A DNA stretch of 64,000 nucleotides, from NCBI GenBank assembly GCA_018970485.1, contig JAGWWH010000001.1:1-64000 (forward strand), read 5' to 3'. Below the pieces are notes generated by a model, which saw only the letters and a program-made list of their open reading frames with translations, ran no database searches and was not told the origin of the DNA. The position numbers and the translations under genes are program-made. This DNA is from Pseudomonadota bacterium (GTDB lineage: Bacteria > Pseudomonadota > Alphaproteobacteria > Rickettsiales > UBA1997). Each line of letters begins with the position of its first letter. The stretch's first letter is position 1. Shown piece after piece: positions 1 through 11,043 of the stretch.

Positions 1-1
1 G

Positions 2-2506
2 GCAGTTAGTGCAAATAATATAAAAACACTAAGAAGATCTCCTCTTCTTTTAAAAAGAAGAAAAGTAAACACTTCTGTAGAAGAATTAGATAAAAAAGCC
101 GTAGAAAAAAACGAATATGACTATCGTTTTTCTTTGGAAGATTGGAATTCTAATTCTTTAGAAAGAGGTGTTGAGAAAAGTGATTCTATTCCAGAAATAA
201 GAGGAAATAAAGCTTATTATTATTATACGGGATTAGAATTTCAGGATTTTTCTGGTCAAGGATCTAGTGGTTTACATGACTTTTCCCATCAGGCTGTACT
301 TGCAACAGACACTCCAGATTCCAAAAAAACAAGAGTATCTTTTGCGCGAATTAAGCTCCAATCAGAGGATTCGGATCGACATCTCTTCTGTGTAGTTAAT
401 TCTGATGCGGATGGATTGACCACTAATTTTGTAAATGAAGAAGATATTTCAGATATAGTTAGACGTAGCGAGGAGATTTATAAACAGAATTTAGAGTATC
501 TTGCAAGGCTTGAGGGAATTAAACAGGCTACTATAGTACTCAATAATGTTCGCGTTAAACTACTAAAAAAATCAAAGGATCCATCAAAATTCCTACCCAA
601 AAAAAAAGAATCATCAGAGGAATCATCACAAAAAAAGGTTAGAGTAGAAGGTCTGAGCGAATATCTTAAAAAAACAAACAAGGAAATTTCTTTTCTTCGT
701 AGTTGTGTAGAAAAATGTGAAATAAACGAGAATGATTCTCCTCATGACATAAGAAGAAAGATGGATCTACTAAACCAAAAATATAAAGATTTTGATGACG
801 AAAAATATTTCGGTTTTTTAAATGTCAGTACCCAAGAAGATTACAGCCCAATTACATCTCAAATCGGAGAAGAAGATAAAGCAAGAATCCGACTTCTTCT
901 TTCTGCTCAACACTCTACTGAAGATCATAGATCTTCAGCCCGTCAAATGACACATAGTCGAATAAATAGAGAATTGTCTGACGAGATTGAAAGGTCAAAA
1001 AGAGATAATCAGTATAAGTTTAGATTGAGTGAAGATGAGATGGGGGAAATATTATCTTATTATAATGCAAAAAACAGCGCACTAACTAGTCTTTTTGGAG
1101 GAAAGAGTAAGTTTGATATGAGACAACTGGAAGAATTACTCGCACTAGAAAATCCATATTCGCCTAATTTTAATGGAGCTTCAGTTTGTCGTCCAAAAGG
1201 TTATAATGAGGGTCGAGTACCACGTAGCTTGGTCACCGTCACATTAAATGAAAAAAGTGACAAGTTCTTATGGTTGGAGCTTCCTTCTGATTGCGAAGGT
1301 CGTTTTGTTAAAGTTACAAAAATTCAAGAAGACGGAATGGTTTCGGTCTATCGCAACGGAGTTCCGACTTGGGAGGAGCATCGCAGAGGTGACTTAGTAA
1401 TTGATACAGGAGTTGTTTTTGAAAAAGTCTCTGATGGTGTTTATACGGCAATTGCAGTAAATAAACTAGGTGATCGAGCTAAAAAAGCTTATGGTGATTT
1501 TAGAGTTAAGGCAGTTTCGATTGATGGAGGTCAGGCATCTAAAGTGGCAATACTTTATAATGGCGAATCTAAGGAATGTAAATTGGTAGCAAAAAGCTCT
1601 CCTTTTCAGGAAGGTTATCAAAAATATCCTACTCTGAAAGAAAAAGAACTCAGTAAGTTGAATCTTGAATATAAATTTATTGAGAGAGAAGGTGGTTATA
1701 AAGAGGTTGTTTTAGATCAGTCTGATTTTAAAGAGGTTGAGATAACAGATAATAATGGAAGAAAGATTAATATAACAGAGCTCCAGCAAGAACTCAGTCA
1801 ATTAAAATTAAACCTTGAAGAACTTAGGAAAGAGCTTTCTCTAGCATTTGGTAAAACTTTTTCGAAAGATTTTGAAGATCCTTGGAACGATATAGGAAAG
1901 GTTTCTATAATTCTTAGAAAAATTATTGACGAGCACACGCAAGCTAAGAATAAGGCATTAAGGGAAGCTAATAGAAAATATGCGGTAATTGGAGAATGTG
2001 GAGAATTTAATATAGTTGTCATGGCTGAGATTAATTCTTTAACAAAACCCACAATAGGAAATATAAAAATAGATTTCCTCTTTCCGGAAATTCAGATCTA
2101 TGATCCAGAACAAAAAAAGTTTTTATATTTTCCAATATTTCAAGAAGATGAAGATATTGTGCAAGAAACCAAAGATAAGCTAAAGAATTTGTCGGATAAA
2201 GGTGCGCTAAAGGGTCTTTTATCTAAGCTTTATAAAGAGTCGGAAATAAAGGGTTTCAATTTTGAACTAGATTACCAAAGTTTATGCCTAGACCTTCGGC
2301 GCCACTGTAATGAAGCGGTAGTTGGTGTATCTTTGCAGAAAGTTGAGAAGGATGAGTTAAAAGGGGGTTATAAAGAATCAGGGGATCGAAAATTGGAACG
2401 CTTTGCAAGCACAGTAAAATTACCACCAAAAAACATGACTCGTGATCCATTTGCTGATTCTGCTTTTAGAGGTCTGTCATCACCCACTGTAAAGGTTCGT
2501 GGATGA
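2..2506 (+). CDS. large hypothetical protein, 5' end outside the window
   Basis: The reading frame is open from base 2, so the true start lies upstream; the first start-like codon inside the window (TTG at 134) is probably internal. About 834 residues are visible. The N-terminal half is charged, Lys/Glu/Ser-rich and likely helical. The middle (roughly window codons 385-560) looks like a folded beta-rich region. A leucine-rich coiled-coil segment follows at about nucleotides 1780-1850. No signal peptide or membrane segment is seen in the visible part. I recognise no family. Its size, polar composition and lineage-specific look would suit a secreted or effector-type protein, but that is only inference. 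It ends 51 bases before mnmG. Confidence 0.75.
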   Translation, partial: AVSANNIKTLRRSPLLLKRRKVNTSVEELDKKAVEKNEYDYRFSLEDWNSNSLERGVEKSDSIPEIRGNKAYYYYTGLEFQDFSGQGSSGLHDFSHQAVLATDTPDSKKTRVSFARIKLQSEDSDRHLFCVVNSDADGLTTNFVNEEDISDIVRRSEEIYKQNLEYLARLEGIKQATIVLNNVRVKLLKKSKDPSKFLPKKKESSEESSQKKVRVEGLSEYLKKTNKEISFLRSCVEKCEINENDSPHDIRRKMDLLNQKYKDFDDEKYFGFLNVSTQEDYSPITSQIGEEDKARIRLLLSAQHSTEDHRSSARQMTHSRINRELSDEIERSKRDNQYKFRLSEDEMGEILSYYNAKNSALTSLFGGKSKFDMRQLEELLALENPYSPNFNGASVCRPKGYNEGRVPRSLVTVTLNEKSDKFLWLELPSDCEGRFVKVTKIQEDGMVSVYRNGVPTWEEHRRGDLVIDTGVVFEKVSDGVYTAIAVNKLGDRAKKAYGDFRVKAVSIDGGQASKVAILYNGESKECKLVAKSSPFQEGYQKYPTLKEKELSKLNLEYKFIEREGGYKEVVLDQSDFKEVEITDNNGRKINITELQQELSQLKLNLEELRKELSLAFGKTFSKDFEDPWNDIGKVSIILRKIIDEHTQAKNKALREANRKYAVIGECGEFNIVVMAEINSLTKPTIGNIKIDFLFPEIQIYDPEQKKFLYFPIFQEDEDIVQETKDKLKNLSDKGALKGLLSKLYKESEIKGFNFELDYQSLCLDLRRHCNEAVVGVSLQKVEKDELKGGYKESGDRKLERFASTVKLPPKNMTRDPFADSAFRGLSSPTVKVRG

Positions 2507-2557
2507 TAAACTTATAAATATGTTAGTACCAGACAAAGCCCACTGTGCTCATTAAAA

Positions 2558-4456
2558 ATGCCCAAAAATATCTTCGACGTAATAGTGATAGGTGGAGGTC
2601 ATGCTGGGGTTGAGGCGGCATGTGCCTCAGCTCGTATGGGTGCTAAAACTTTATTGGTTACGAAAAAATCGGATAATCTTGGGGAGATGTCGTGTAATCC
2701 GGCGATTGGCGGCGTAGCCAAAGGAACAATCGTTAGGGAAATCGATGCGCTTGACGGAGTGATGGGAAAGGCTATCGACATGGCTGGAATTCACTTTCGT
2801 ATTTTAAATTCTTCAAAAGGCGCTGCTGTACACTCACCTCGAGCGCAGGCGGATCGAAAACTTTACAAAAAAGCGATCAACCAAATTTTAGAAAATTATC
2901 CTAATCTCGAAATTCTCTTCGAGAGCGTTGAAGACATCGTGATTGAAGATGAAAAAGTAGTCGGCCTAATAACTAAAAATCAGAAACTTGCGGCCAAATC
3001 AGTAATTCTGACGACGGGAACATTCCTGCGAGGAATGATTCACATCGGTGATAAAAAAATTCCTGCGGGACGAGTTGGCGAAGAGCCTTCGCATGGACTA
3101 TCAAAAACCCTCGAGCGCCATAATTTTATGCTTTCTCGTCTCAAGACTGGTACGCCTCCGCGCATTCTAAAATCTTCGATCGACTTTTCTAATCTCGAGC
3201 CGCAGCCAAGTGATGATGAGCCGCGACCATTTTCATATTTGAATGAAAAAATTTCTGTTCCGCAGATTTCTTGTTACATCACCTACACCAATGCCAAAAC
3301 TCACGAAATTATCAAAAATAATCTGAATAAATCGGCGATGTATGGTGGTCATATTGCTGGAGTTGGACCGCGCTACTGCCCTTCAATTGAAGATAAAATT
3401 CATCGTTTTTACGACAAGGAGCGTCATCAAATTTTCTTAGAGCCTGAAGGTTTGGATTCTGATCTAATTTACCCAAACGGCATATCAACTTCACTGCCAG
3501 AAGAGGTTCAGGTTGAGTTTATAAAAACAATTCCAGGTCTTGAAAACTGCGTAATTACTCAGCCGGGATATGCTATTGAATATGATTTTGTTGATCCGCG
3601 CGAGTTGCTTCCAACCCTTGAAACCAAAAAAATTCGCGGATTATTTTTTGCCGGACAGATCAATGGAACCACAGGTTACGAAGAAGCTGGAGGGCAGGGA
3701 ATTGTTGCGGGGATTAACGCCGGCCTAAACGGTCGTGCATCCGACGATCGAAGCACGAAACATGAAAATCCAAGCACGTTTATTCTGGATCGCGCTTCCA
3801 GCTACATCGGCGTGATGATCGATGATCTCACCAGTCTTGGCACTTCAGAACCATATCGCATGCTAACTTCGCGCGCCGAGTATCGATTGAGTATTCGCGC
3901 TGACAACGCCGATGAGCGTTTAACTGAAATGGGAATCGTGATTGGATGTGTTTCTCGAGAACGAGCAGAAAAATTTTTAGAAAAAAAACTACGCATCGAA
4001 TCAGCAAAAAAAATTCTTAAGAGTTTAAAAATTTCACCAACAAAACTGGCAGAATTTGGAGTAAGTATAAAGCAGGACGGAGTCGTGCGTGATGCTTTTC
4101 AACTCATTTCTTTTCCGGAAATAAATTTTACGACGCTTGAAAAAATTTGGTCGCAAGAAATTTCTCAAATCGACACGACAACAAAAAATCAAATTGCAAT
4201 CGATGCTCTCTATTCTTCTTACCTTGAGCGCCAGAGACGTGATTTAGAAATTTTTAGGCACGACGAAAATCTCAAGATTCCACTTGATCTTGACTATGCC
4301 CAAATTCAGAGTCTTTCGAACGAGACGCGCGAGAAGCTAAGCAGTCTCCGCCCATCTACAATAAAGTCAGCTTTCAAAATTCAGGGCATCACCCCAGCAT
4401 CAGTCATGGCGGTGATGGTCTACATAAAAACCAAGCACAAAAAGAATGAAAACTAG
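2558..4456 (+). CDS. mnmG: tRNA uridine-5-carboxymethylaminomethyl modification enzyme MnmG (GidA)
   Basis: This is the FAD-dependent partner of MnmE, which installs the cmnm5 group on U34 of tRNAs reading two-codon boxes. The N-terminus has the dinucleotide-binding GGGHAG motif (residues 12-17). The family signatures '[15 protein letters not shown]' and '[10 protein letters not shown]' are present, as is '[17 protein letters not shown]' of the FAD domain. At 632 residues it is full length. In many alphaproteobacteria mnmG is followed by rsmG-parA-parB. Here it overlaps by 11 bases a TPR gene that leads into pilT, so the usual chromosome-partition neighbourhood is broken. Confidence 0.97.
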   Translation: MPKNIFDVIVIGGGHAGVEAACASARMGAKTLLVTKKSDNLGEMSCNPAIGGVAKGTIVREIDALDGVMGKAIDMAGIHFRILNSSKGAAVHSPRAQADRKLYKKAINQILENYPNLEILFESVEDIVIEDEKVVGLITKNQKLAAKSVILTTGTFLRGMIHIGDKKIPAGRVGEEPSHGLSKTLERHNFMLSRLKTGTPPRILKSSIDFSNLEPQPSDDEPRPFSYLNEKISVPQISCYITYTNAKTHEIIKNNLNKSAMYGGHIAGVGPRYCPSIEDKIHRFYDKERHQIFLEPEGLDSDLIYPNGISTSLPEEVQVEFIKTIPGLENCVITQPGYAIEYDFVDPRELLPTLETKKIRGLFFAGQINGTTGYEEAGGQGIVAGINAGLNGRASDDRSTKHENPSTFILDRASSYIGVMIDDLTSLGTSEPYRMLTSRAEYRLSIRADNADERLTEMGIVIGCVSRERAEKFLEKKLRIESAKKILKSLKISPTKLAEFGVSIKQDGVVRDAFQLISFPEINFTTLEKIWSQEISQIDTTTKNQIAIDALYSSYLERQRRDLEIFRHDENLKIPLDLDYAQIQSLSNETREKLSSLRPSTIKSAFKIQGITPASVMAVMVYIKTKHKKNEN

Positions 4457-5300
4457 CTCAAAGATCTGTGCAATTTTTTTAATTTTTTTCTCACAAAAAT
4501 CTTTTGCCGAAGATTATGTTTCCACTGCAGATGTCTTAAAGGAAATTGAGAAAACTTTAATTTTTGATAAGTCATCACGAGAGCAAGTTGATTTTTATCA
4601 AAAGAAAAACAGCGCAAGAAAAAGCGAGGTTAGCATTGAATCTCAAGAAAACTCTCCAGAGAAAAAAACGCTCTTATCTACCCAAATGAGCGTGGTCGTT
4701 AATGATGCAAAAAAAGATAATATCGGCTTAAGAGAAAAGGAGCAGCTGGCTTACAATGCTGTTCTGATTGGCCAATATGAAGTTGCTATCGAGCTTTACA
4801 AACAAGTTCTCAAATCAGAGCCAAACAATAATTATTCAAAATTTGCACTTGCCACGGTTTATCAAAAAATTGGTCAGTTTCGCCAAGCCAAGACGATCTA
4901 TTACCAAATGTTGAAGTCCGGAGTTGAAAATCAGAATGAAGTGGTCGGAAATTTATTAGATATCTTAATTGAAGACTCGCCTCAAGACGCTACATATCTA
5001 CTTTCTCGACTTGTTGTGCAAAATCCTGATGCGGCGAATCTTTTTGCTTACGCGGCCTTGGCTTACAGCAAGGTCAAGAATTATGAGCAGGCGATTTCCA
5101 TGCTTCAGAAAGCTATTAACCTCGATTCATCCAACCTCGATTACAAATACAACTTGGCGGTAATTTACGACAGAACCGAAAAATATGGACAGGCTGTAGA
5201 GCTTTATTCCCAAGTAATCCGCGATTATTCAAGCGACAACCAAACCGTGCCGCTAGATAAGGTTAAGAAGCGACTAGAATTCATTTCTGAAAAAATATGA
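4446..5300 (+). CDS. exported TPR-repeat protein
   Basis: The 284-residue protein begins with a Sec signal peptide (Lys near the start, a hydrophobic stretch, likely cleavage after 'KSFA'), so it should act in the periplasm. After a charged linker, residues of about 95-270 form tetratricopeptide repeats, for example '[21 protein letters not shown]' and '[21 protein letters not shown]'. TPR proteins are docking scaffolds. Its start overlaps the end of mnmG by 11 bases and its stop overlaps the pilT start (ATGA), so the three are probably co-transcribed. Translational coupling to pilT suggests, without proving, a pilus-assembly role like that of PilF/PilW-type TPR proteins. Confidence 0.85.
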   Translation: MKTSSKICAIFLIFFSQKSFAEDYVSTADVLKEIEKTLIFDKSSREQVDFYQKKNSARKSEVSIESQENSPEKKTLLSTQMSVVVNDAKKDNIGLREKEQLAYNAVLIGQYEVAIELYKQVLKSEPNNNYSKFALATVYQKIGQFRQAKTIYYQMLKSGVENQNEVVGNLLDILIEDSPQDATYLLSRLVVQNPDAANLFAYAALAYSKVKNYEQAISMLQKAINLDSSNLDYKYNLAVIYDRTEKYGQAVELYSQVIRDYSSDNQTVPLDKVKKRLEFISEKI

Positions 5301-6325
5301 TCGAAAAAATTCTCTCTTATGCCAAGAAGCAGGGATGCTCAGACGTTCACATTACAACTGGATCTGCGCCTCTACTTCGGGTAGATGGAGAAATATCTGC
5401 GATTCCAAAAGCACCAGCTTTAACTTCTGATCAAGTTCTTGAGATGATTAACTCAATAATGAGTGAACATCAGAAAAAAACTTACCAAGAAAAACTCGAG
5501 CTAGATTTTGCTATACAAGTTGGTGATGAAATGCGTTTTCGCGTTAACGCATTTCGTACTGTAAATGGTCCGGCCGCTGTTTTTCGCGAGATTCCAACCG
5601 AAGTTAAAACCCTAGACGCCATACACGCACCTGAGGTGATTCGTAATCTGTCTCGAGCAACTAAAGGATTGGTGCTAGTTGTCGGACCAACTGGTAGCGG
5701 TAAATCGACAACTCTCGCTGCTTTAATTGATCACATTAACTCTAACTACTCTCACCACATCCTTACAATCGAAGATCCGGTTGAGTTTGTTCATAAGAGC
5801 AAAAAATCTTTGGTTAATCAGCGCGAAGTTGGAAGTAGTACTCAATCTTTCGCCGCCGCCTTGAAAAGCGCTTTGCGTGAAGATCCGGATGTAATTCTAG
5901 TTGGAGAAATGCGCGATATCGAGACTATTCACCTTGCGCTAACAGCTGCTGAAACCGGTCACTTAGTTCTTGGAACTCTTCACACCAGCTCCGCCGCTCA
6001 AACCATTAACAGAATTATCGACGTATTTCCTGCGGAAGATAAGGCTGTGATTCGTACAATGCTTTCTGGATCCATTAAGGCTGTGGTTTCGCAGCGTCTT
6101 CTTAAAAAAGATGGTGGAGGAAGAGTTGCTGCTTACGAAATAATGTTGGCCAATTCTTCGATTAGAAATCTGATTCGAGAAGACAAAATTCCTCAGATCA
6201 ATTCAATCATAGAGCTAAACAAGAAGATAGGGATGTGCCAAATGAAAGACTCAATAAATGAACTTCTCGCAAAGGGATTCATATCTCCTGAGATTGCGGA
6301 AGATGCATTAAATTCTGCTGAATAG
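5297..6325 (+). CDS. pilT: type IV pilus retraction ATPase PilT
   Basis: This is a cytoplasmic hexameric ATPase of the PilT/PilU group, which depolymerises type IV pili for twitching, adhesion or DNA uptake. The Walker A motif GPTGSGKST lies at residues 130-138. The Asp box region 'TIEDPVEF', the Walker B region 'DPDVILVGEMRD' and the His box 'LGTLHTSSAAQTINRIIDVFP' follow in order. The 342-residue length is usual for PilT and shorter than PilB. The start overlaps the preceding TPR gene by four bases. A pilin-like gene lies 28 kb away; no pilB, pilC or pilQ is in the window. Confidence 0.95.
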   Translation: MIEKILSYAKKQGCSDVHITTGSAPLLRVDGEISAIPKAPALTSDQVLEMINSIMSEHQKKTYQEKLELDFAIQVGDEMRFRVNAFRTVNGPAAVFREIPTEVKTLDAIHAPEVIRNLSRATKGLVLVVGPTGSGKSTTLAALIDHINSNYSHHILTIEDPVEFVHKSKKSLVNQREVGSSTQSFAAALKSALREDPDVILVGEMRDIETIHLALTAAETGHLVLGTLHTSSAAQTINRIIDVFPAEDKAVIRTMLSGSIKAVVSQRLLKKDGGGRVAAYEIMLANSSIRNLIREDKIPQINSIIELNKKIGMCQMKDSINELLAKGFISPEIAEDALNSAE

Positions 6326-6362
6326 ACCCTCGAATTAGTTTTTAATCTTCAATTTCGATCCA

Positions 6363-7745
6363 ATGAAATCACTTCTGCGCACCAAAAGTCTCGAGAATGT
6401 CATGAAAGAGGCGAAGCAAAATTCTTTAAAGAAAACCCTTGGTTCCACGGATTTAATGTTAATGGGAATCGGTGCTGCAATTGGTACGGGGATATTTGTT
6501 CTAACTGGAATTGCTGCCGCACAACATGCCGGACCTGCTATTGCAATCTCTTACGCTCTCGCCGGTTTACTCTGCATGTTCGTCGGTCTTGCCTACACCG
6601 AACTGGCTTCCGCCGTTCCAGTTTCTGGAAGCGCTTACAGCTACACTTACATTGTTCTCGGTGAATTTGTTGCTTGGCTTGTTGCTTGCGGATTAGTTCT
6701 TGGTTATGCGGTTAATGCTTCAACTGTTGCTGCTGGATGGTCGGGATATTTTGTTGGCGTCTTGCATCAGGGCGGAATTGAGATCCCATATTACTTAACC
6801 AAATCCCCTTCAGAAGGAGGAATAATAAATCTTCCCGCCGTCTGTATTTCACTTTTCGTTGGTTTGCTTCTTTTTCACGGCACTCGCGAAAGCATCATCA
6901 TCAACCGTATTTTAGTTGCCCTAAAGCTCGTGATTATCTTCGTTTTTTTGGTAATTGCTGTGCCACACATTAAGATGGAAAATTACTCTAATTTTTTCCC
7001 TTTTGGTGGGCATGGCGTTATGACTGGCGCGGCTATGATTTTTTTTGCTTACTTGGGATTTGATGCTGTCGCAACTACTGCAGAGGAATGTAAAAATCCT
7101 AAACGCGATATTCCAATCGGCATGATCGGCGGATTGATTGTCTGCACCGTGATCTACATCGCCGTTGCTTTGACGCTTACCGGAATTGTGAATTTTTCCA
7201 CACTAAACAACGCTGAGCCAATGGCTCGCGCACTTCGCGACAATGGTAGCAATCTTGGTTCAGCCATGATTGCAACTGGCGCAATCGCTGGAATGGTCGC
7301 GGTTTTGTTGGTGATGATGTTTGGTCAATCGCGTATTTTCTTTGCGATGTCACGTGACGGATTACTTCCCACCTTTTTTTGCAAACTTCACAAGAAGCAC
7401 GGAACTCCTTACCTCAACTGTCTTTTCGTCACATTAATCGTTTGTTTAGTAGCTGGCTTCATGCCAATTCATTTGATGGGACAAATGTGCAGCATTGGAT
7501 CGCTTTTTGCTTTCGCGATTGTTTCAATCGGCGTGATTATTCTTCGCATCAAAAGGCCAGCTCTACACAGGCCATTTACTTGCCCAGCGGTTTTTGTGGT
7601 TGCTCCTCTAGCTGTGGCCGGATGCGCTTACTTAATTTACACACTAATGCTCGAGGCAGGCAAACCTACACTGATCTGGTTCGCCATTGGTACTGCGATT
7701 TATTTCCTCTACTCTCGTCAGAGAAGTCATCTTCACAAAAAATAG
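6363..7745 (+). CDS. APC-family amino acid permease (CAT/YfnA type)
   Basis: A 460-residue integral membrane protein with about 12 hydrophobic helices. The first helix has the APC signature 'GIGAAIGTGIFVLTG', and 'FFAYLGFDAVATTAEECKNPKRDIP' is typical of the cationic amino acid transporter branch. It imports amino acids with protons or by exchange; the substrate cannot be read from sequence. It is the first of two APC permeases in the window, consistent with amino acid uptake alongside partial biosynthesis. It starts 37 bases after pilT and may end that operon. Confidence 0.9.
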   Translation: MKSLLRTKSLENVMKEAKQNSLKKTLGSTDLMLMGIGAAIGTGIFVLTGIAAAQHAGPAIAISYALAGLLCMFVGLAYTELASAVPVSGSAYSYTYIVLGEFVAWLVACGLVLGYAVNASTVAAGWSGYFVGVLHQGGIEIPYYLTKSPSEGGIINLPAVCISLFVGLLLFHGTRESIIINRILVALKLVIIFVFLVIAVPHIKMENYSNFFPFGGHGVMTGAAMIFFAYLGFDAVATTAEECKNPKRDIPIGMIGGLIVCTVIYIAVALTLTGIVNFSTLNNAEPMARALRDNGSNLGSAMIATGAIAGMVAVLLVMMFGQSRIFFAMSRDGLLPTFFCKLHKKHGTPYLNCLFVTLIVCLVAGFMPIHLMGQMCSIGSLFAFAIVSIGVIILRIKRPALHRPFTCPAVFVVAPLAVAGCAYLIYTLMLEAGKPTLIWFAIGTAIYFLYSRQRSHLHKK

Positions 7746-7850
7746 CATTTAGCCTTGAATCACCTCCGCTAGCGATCACTAATCTTTAGCGCGATTCTCT
7801 CGATTACACCAATTCCCCTCTATTAAAAGGCCAAGAGCCTAATTCCAAAC

Positions 7851-10800
7851 ATGACGACAATTTCTAACTACAACCACAAGCTCTCTGAAAAAAAGTGGCA
7901 AAAAATTTGGGCAGAAAAAAATACTTTTAAATTCGACGAAAATTCCGCGAAGGAAAAATATTACGTGCTCGAAATGTTTCCTTACCCGTCGGGAAAAATT
8001 CACATGGGACACCTTCGCAATTACGCGATTGGCGATGCTTTAGCACGTTTCAAAAAAATGCAGGGCTTCAATGTTTTGCATCCGATGGGTTTTGATGCTT
8101 TCGGTCTTCCCGCCGAAAACGCTGCACTTGAACACAAAATTCACCCCGAAAACTGGACGCTAAAAAACATCGAGCAGATGCGTGCCGAGTTGAAATCAAT
8201 CGGCCTCTCGATTGATTGGAATCGCGAAGTCGCAACTTGTTTGCCGAATTACTACAAACACGAGCAAAAAATTTTCCTCGATTTCCTTAAAAACGGCCTC
8301 GCTTACCAAAAAGAATCTCACGTCAATTGGGATCCAGTAGATCAAACCGTTCTTGCCAACGAACAAGTCATCGACGGCCGCGGCTGGCGTTCCGGCGCGT
8401 TAATCGAAAAAAGAAAATTGAAGCAATGGTTCCTAAAAGTTTCTGATTTTTCCGAAGAACTTTTGTCGGAATTAAAAAACCTCCCCGGCTGGGATGAGCG
8501 CGTGCGCATCATGCAGGAGAAGTGGATTGGGAAGAGTGAAGGGCAGGTGATTGATTTTAAAATTTCCGAATCAGCAAAAGCCCTCTTTGAAAAAGAGGGA
8601 GGAGTCGCGAGAGCGGCGGAGGGTGATTTAAGTTCCGAGTCCGCTTCACTAAAATCCTCCGTCGCCTCTAGCGACACCTCCTTTTTCGAAGGAGGCATTC
8701 CGGTTTACACGACACGTCCTGACACCTTATTTGGCGCGTCTTTTGTGGCGATTTCTCCGAATCATCCGATCGCTTTGGAGTTGGCGCAGACAAATCCTGA
8801 ACTGCAAAATTTCATCGCTGAATGTAATCGTTCTGCGGTTGATGAACAAACTCTCGAGAAGCAAGAAAAGCGCGGTTTCAAAACCATTTTACAAGTTGAA
8901 CATCCCCTCGATTCCAATTGGAAATTAGACGTTTACGTCGCCAATTTCGTTTTGATGGAATACGGCACGGGAGCAATATTTGGCTGCCCGGCGCATGATG
9001 AGCGCGATTTTGAATTTGCGACAAAATACCAATTACCAATTCGCCAAGTTGTTGAAAATTTCGACAAATTTTTAGCAGAAAATGATTTAGTAAATTTTTC
9101 CGATGCCGGCATCCAGGCAGTAATTGCAAGCCTCAAAGCCAAATCAAAAGATCAGACTGAACTCGCCAAACTCGCTTACGAATTTGTGCGTGACGAGATC
9201 AATCACTCAATGGATGACGCAAAATATTTGCCACAAACTCCATTCCTCAAAGCCAGCGAAGTCTTGAGGGCAAAGGTTGGATTCTGCTTCGGAAAATCAG
9301 TTTTACTTTGCGCAATTTTGCGCGGAATGAAAATTCCTTGCGGATTTTCCGAACAACTTTTGATGTTCGACGAAACTGTTTCTGAGCGCAAAATCATTCA
9401 CACCGTCAACGCGATTTACTTAAATAAAAAATGGATTCGCGTCGATGCGCGCGGCAACAAGCCGGAAGATGTGAATGCGGATTTCAACGGACATCTCGCT
9501 TACCGGGCCCGCTCCGAATTTAACGAAATCGACAATCTTGGAATCTACGCCGAAGTTTCTGCAGCGGCACGCAAACTTCACCAAATCAGCAAAACAAACG
9601 CCGAAATCATCGAAAATCTTTTTGCTGAAATTAACGCGCCAAGCCAAGCCAATCTTGAAGATGGAGTGATGATTAACTCTGACTTTTTGGATGGATTAAC
9701 TTCTGCGGAAGCGAAGGAAAAAGTTTTCGAAAAACTTTCCGCAACCAACCAAGCGACGAAAAAAATTAATTACCGTCTTCGTGATTGGGGCGTTTCGCGT
9801 CAACGCTACTGGGGCTGCCCGATTCCAATTCTTTACTTGGAAGATGGTTCTGTTGTGCCAGTTCCCGAAGATCAACTTCCGGTCGAGTTACCAAAAGATG
9901 TAGAATTCACCGGCGCCGGAAATCCTCTCGCGCTGCATCCAACTTGGAAATACACGACTTACAAAGGCCCTGACAATAAAACCCTTAGGGCAATCCGCGA
10001 AACTGACACTTTTGACACTTTCTTCGAGAGCTCCTGGTACTTTTTGCGCTACATTTCTCAGCCAGAAAATAAAGCCTTCGACCGCGATGCAGCAAATAAA
10101 TTCATGCCTGTAGACCAGTACATCGGTGGCGTTGAGCACGCAGTTTTGCATTTGCTTTACGCAAGATTTTTCACCAAAGCGCTAAAAAAATGCGGTTACC
10201 TCGACATCTCCGAGCCCTTCAAAAACCTGCTTACTCAAGGCATGGTTTGTCACGCAACTTACAAAGACAAAGAAACGGGAAAATGGCTTTTTCCTGCTGA
10301 GGCTCTCGAGCGCAAACCAGAAGAAGTAATTTTTGGTCGCTCTGAAAAAATGAGTAAGTCGAAGAAAAATACGGTAGAACCTTCGCGAATTGTTGAGGCC
10401 TACGGCGCAGATACCGCAAGGCTTTTCATGCTTTCCGACACTCCGCCTTCACGCGATTTAGAATGGTCTGAAAGCGGCATTGACGGTTGCTGGAAATACA
10501 CCAATCGCCTTTGGAGGTTGGTTGCCTCCTTTGAAAAAGGAGTTGGTGCGCGTAGTGCGACGGAGGATTTAAATCTCACTAAACTTACTCACAAAACAAT
10601 CGCCGAAGTAAAAGATGAGTACGAAAAAATGGGCTTCAACCGCGCGATTGCTAAGATCCGCGAATTTTCAAATGCGCTAGAAAAATCTGAAAACGTTTCT
10701 GAATTCGCGCTGAAAAATTTGGTGATTCTGATTGCGCCAATCATGCCGCATTTGGCTGAAGAATTGTGGGCAGAGCTTGGACAAAAAACTTTAGTCTCCG

Positions 10801-11033
10801 AAGAAAAATTCCCTGATTTTGATCCAGCTTTAATCGTCGAGGATGAAGTAGGAATTGCCGTGCAAGTTAGTGGCAAGCTACGCGCTGTAATTCAAATGCC
10901 GAAAGGTTTAAGCAAAGAAGCTCTCGAAAAAGCGGCGTTTGAAAATGAAAATGTAAAAAGATTTCTCGAAGGAAAAGAAGTTAAGAAAGTAATCACCATT
11001 CCGGACAAATTAGTGAACATCGTTGCTGTTTAG
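7851..11033 (+). CDS. leuS: leucyl-tRNA synthetase with an inserted transglutaminase-like domain
   Basis: Class I synthetase that charges tRNA-Leu. It is 1060 residues long against roughly 850-870 usually. HMGH lies at 51-54 and KMSKS at 833-837. The CP1 editing domain keeps 'TTRPDTLFG' and the '[15 protein letters not shown]' segment. Residues of about 404-600 are extra: they fall between '[10 protein letters not shown]' and '[15 protein letters not shown]', which are joined by a short loop in ordinary LeuS. The block reads as a transglutaminase/cysteine-protease-like fold: 'KVGFCFGKS' with Cys479, 'HTVNAIY' with His517, 'WIRVDARGN' with Asp532. Two further in-frame insertions (about 243-283 and 889-907) come from a palindromic repeat. 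The frame is open throughout, so the gene is probably functional. Confidence 0.96.
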   Translation: MTTISNYNHKLSEKKWQKIWAEKNTFKFDENSAKEKYYVLEMFPYPSGKIHMGHLRNYAIGDALARFKKMQGFNVLHPMGFDAFGLPAENAALEHKIHPENWTLKNIEQMRAELKSIGLSIDWNREVATCLPNYYKHEQKIFLDFLKNGLAYQKESHVNWDPVDQTVLANEQVIDGRGWRSGALIEKRKLKQWFLKVSDFSEELLSELKNLPGWDERVRIMQEKWIGKSEGQVIDFKISESAKALFEKEGGVARAAEGDLSSESASLKSSVASSDTSFFEGGIPVYTTRPDTLFGASFVAISPNHPIALELAQTNPELQNFIAECNRSAVDEQTLEKQEKRGFKTILQVEHPLDSNWKLDVYVANFVLMEYGTGAIFGCPAHDERDFEFATKYQLPIRQVVENFDKFLAENDLVNFSDAGIQAVIASLKAKSKDQTELAKLAYEFVRDEINHSMDDAKYLPQTPFLKASEVLRAKVGFCFGKSVLLCAILRGMKIPCGFSEQLLMFDETVSERKIIHTVNAIYLNKKWIRVDARGNKPEDVNADFNGHLAYRARSEFNEIDNLGIYAEVSAAARKLHQISKTNAEIIENLFAEINAPSQANLEDGVMINSDFLDGLTSAEAKEKVFEKLSATNQATKKINYRLRDWGVSRQRYWGCPIPILYLEDGSVVPVPEDQLPVELPKDVEFTGAGNPLALHPTWKYTTYKGPDNKTLRAIRETDTFDTFFESSWYFLRYISQPENKAFDRDAANKFMPVDQYIGGVEHAVLHLLYARFFTKALKKCGYLDISEPFKNLLTQGMVCHATYKDKETGKWLFPAEALERKPEEVIFGRSEKMSKSKKNTVEPSRIVEAYGADTARLFMLSDTPPSRDLEWSESGIDGCWKYTNRLWRLVASFEKGVGARSATEDLNLTKLTHKTIAEVKDEYEKMGFNRAIAKIREFSNALEKSENVSEFALKNLVILIAPIMPHLAEELWAELGQKTLVSEEKFPDFDPALIVEDEVGIAVQVSGKLRAVIQMPKGLSKEALEKAAFENENVKRFLEGKEVKKVITIPDKLVNIVAV
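8578..8697. repeat. RPE-like palindromic repeat inserted in leuS (two inverted units)
   Basis: About 120 bases made of two inverted copies of a unit of about 48 bases. Each unit has a small hairpin of the type CCTCCTTTTTCAAAGGAGG at one end and an A/T-rich GATTTA end. It adds about 40 residues to LeuS just before '[13 protein letters not shown]' without breaking the frame. Related units occur at 10515-10570 and 60121-60231. The behaviour resembles Rickettsia palindromic elements; I did not match it to a named family. Confidence 0.75.
9060..9650 (+). other. transglutaminase-like domain insertion within leuS
   Basis: This is the extra block in the LeuS editing domain (residues of about 404-600). 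It has an N-terminal helical stretch, then Cys in '[16 protein letters not shown]', His in '[12 protein letters not shown]' and Asp in 'RVDARGNK', in the order and spacing typical of transglutaminase-like enzymes. The flanking synthetase sequence resumes cleanly on both sides, and both the base composition and the frame match the host gene. Confidence 0.8.
10515..10570. repeat. RPE-like palindromic repeat inserted in leuS (single unit)
   Basis: One unit of the family seen at 8578-8697, with the 'cctcctttgaaaaagga' hairpin end and the 'gacggaggattta' end. It adds about 18 residues after 'NRLWRLV' in the anticodon-binding region of LeuS, in frame. Confidence 0.7.
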
Positions 11034-11043
11034 CCATTCTCTG

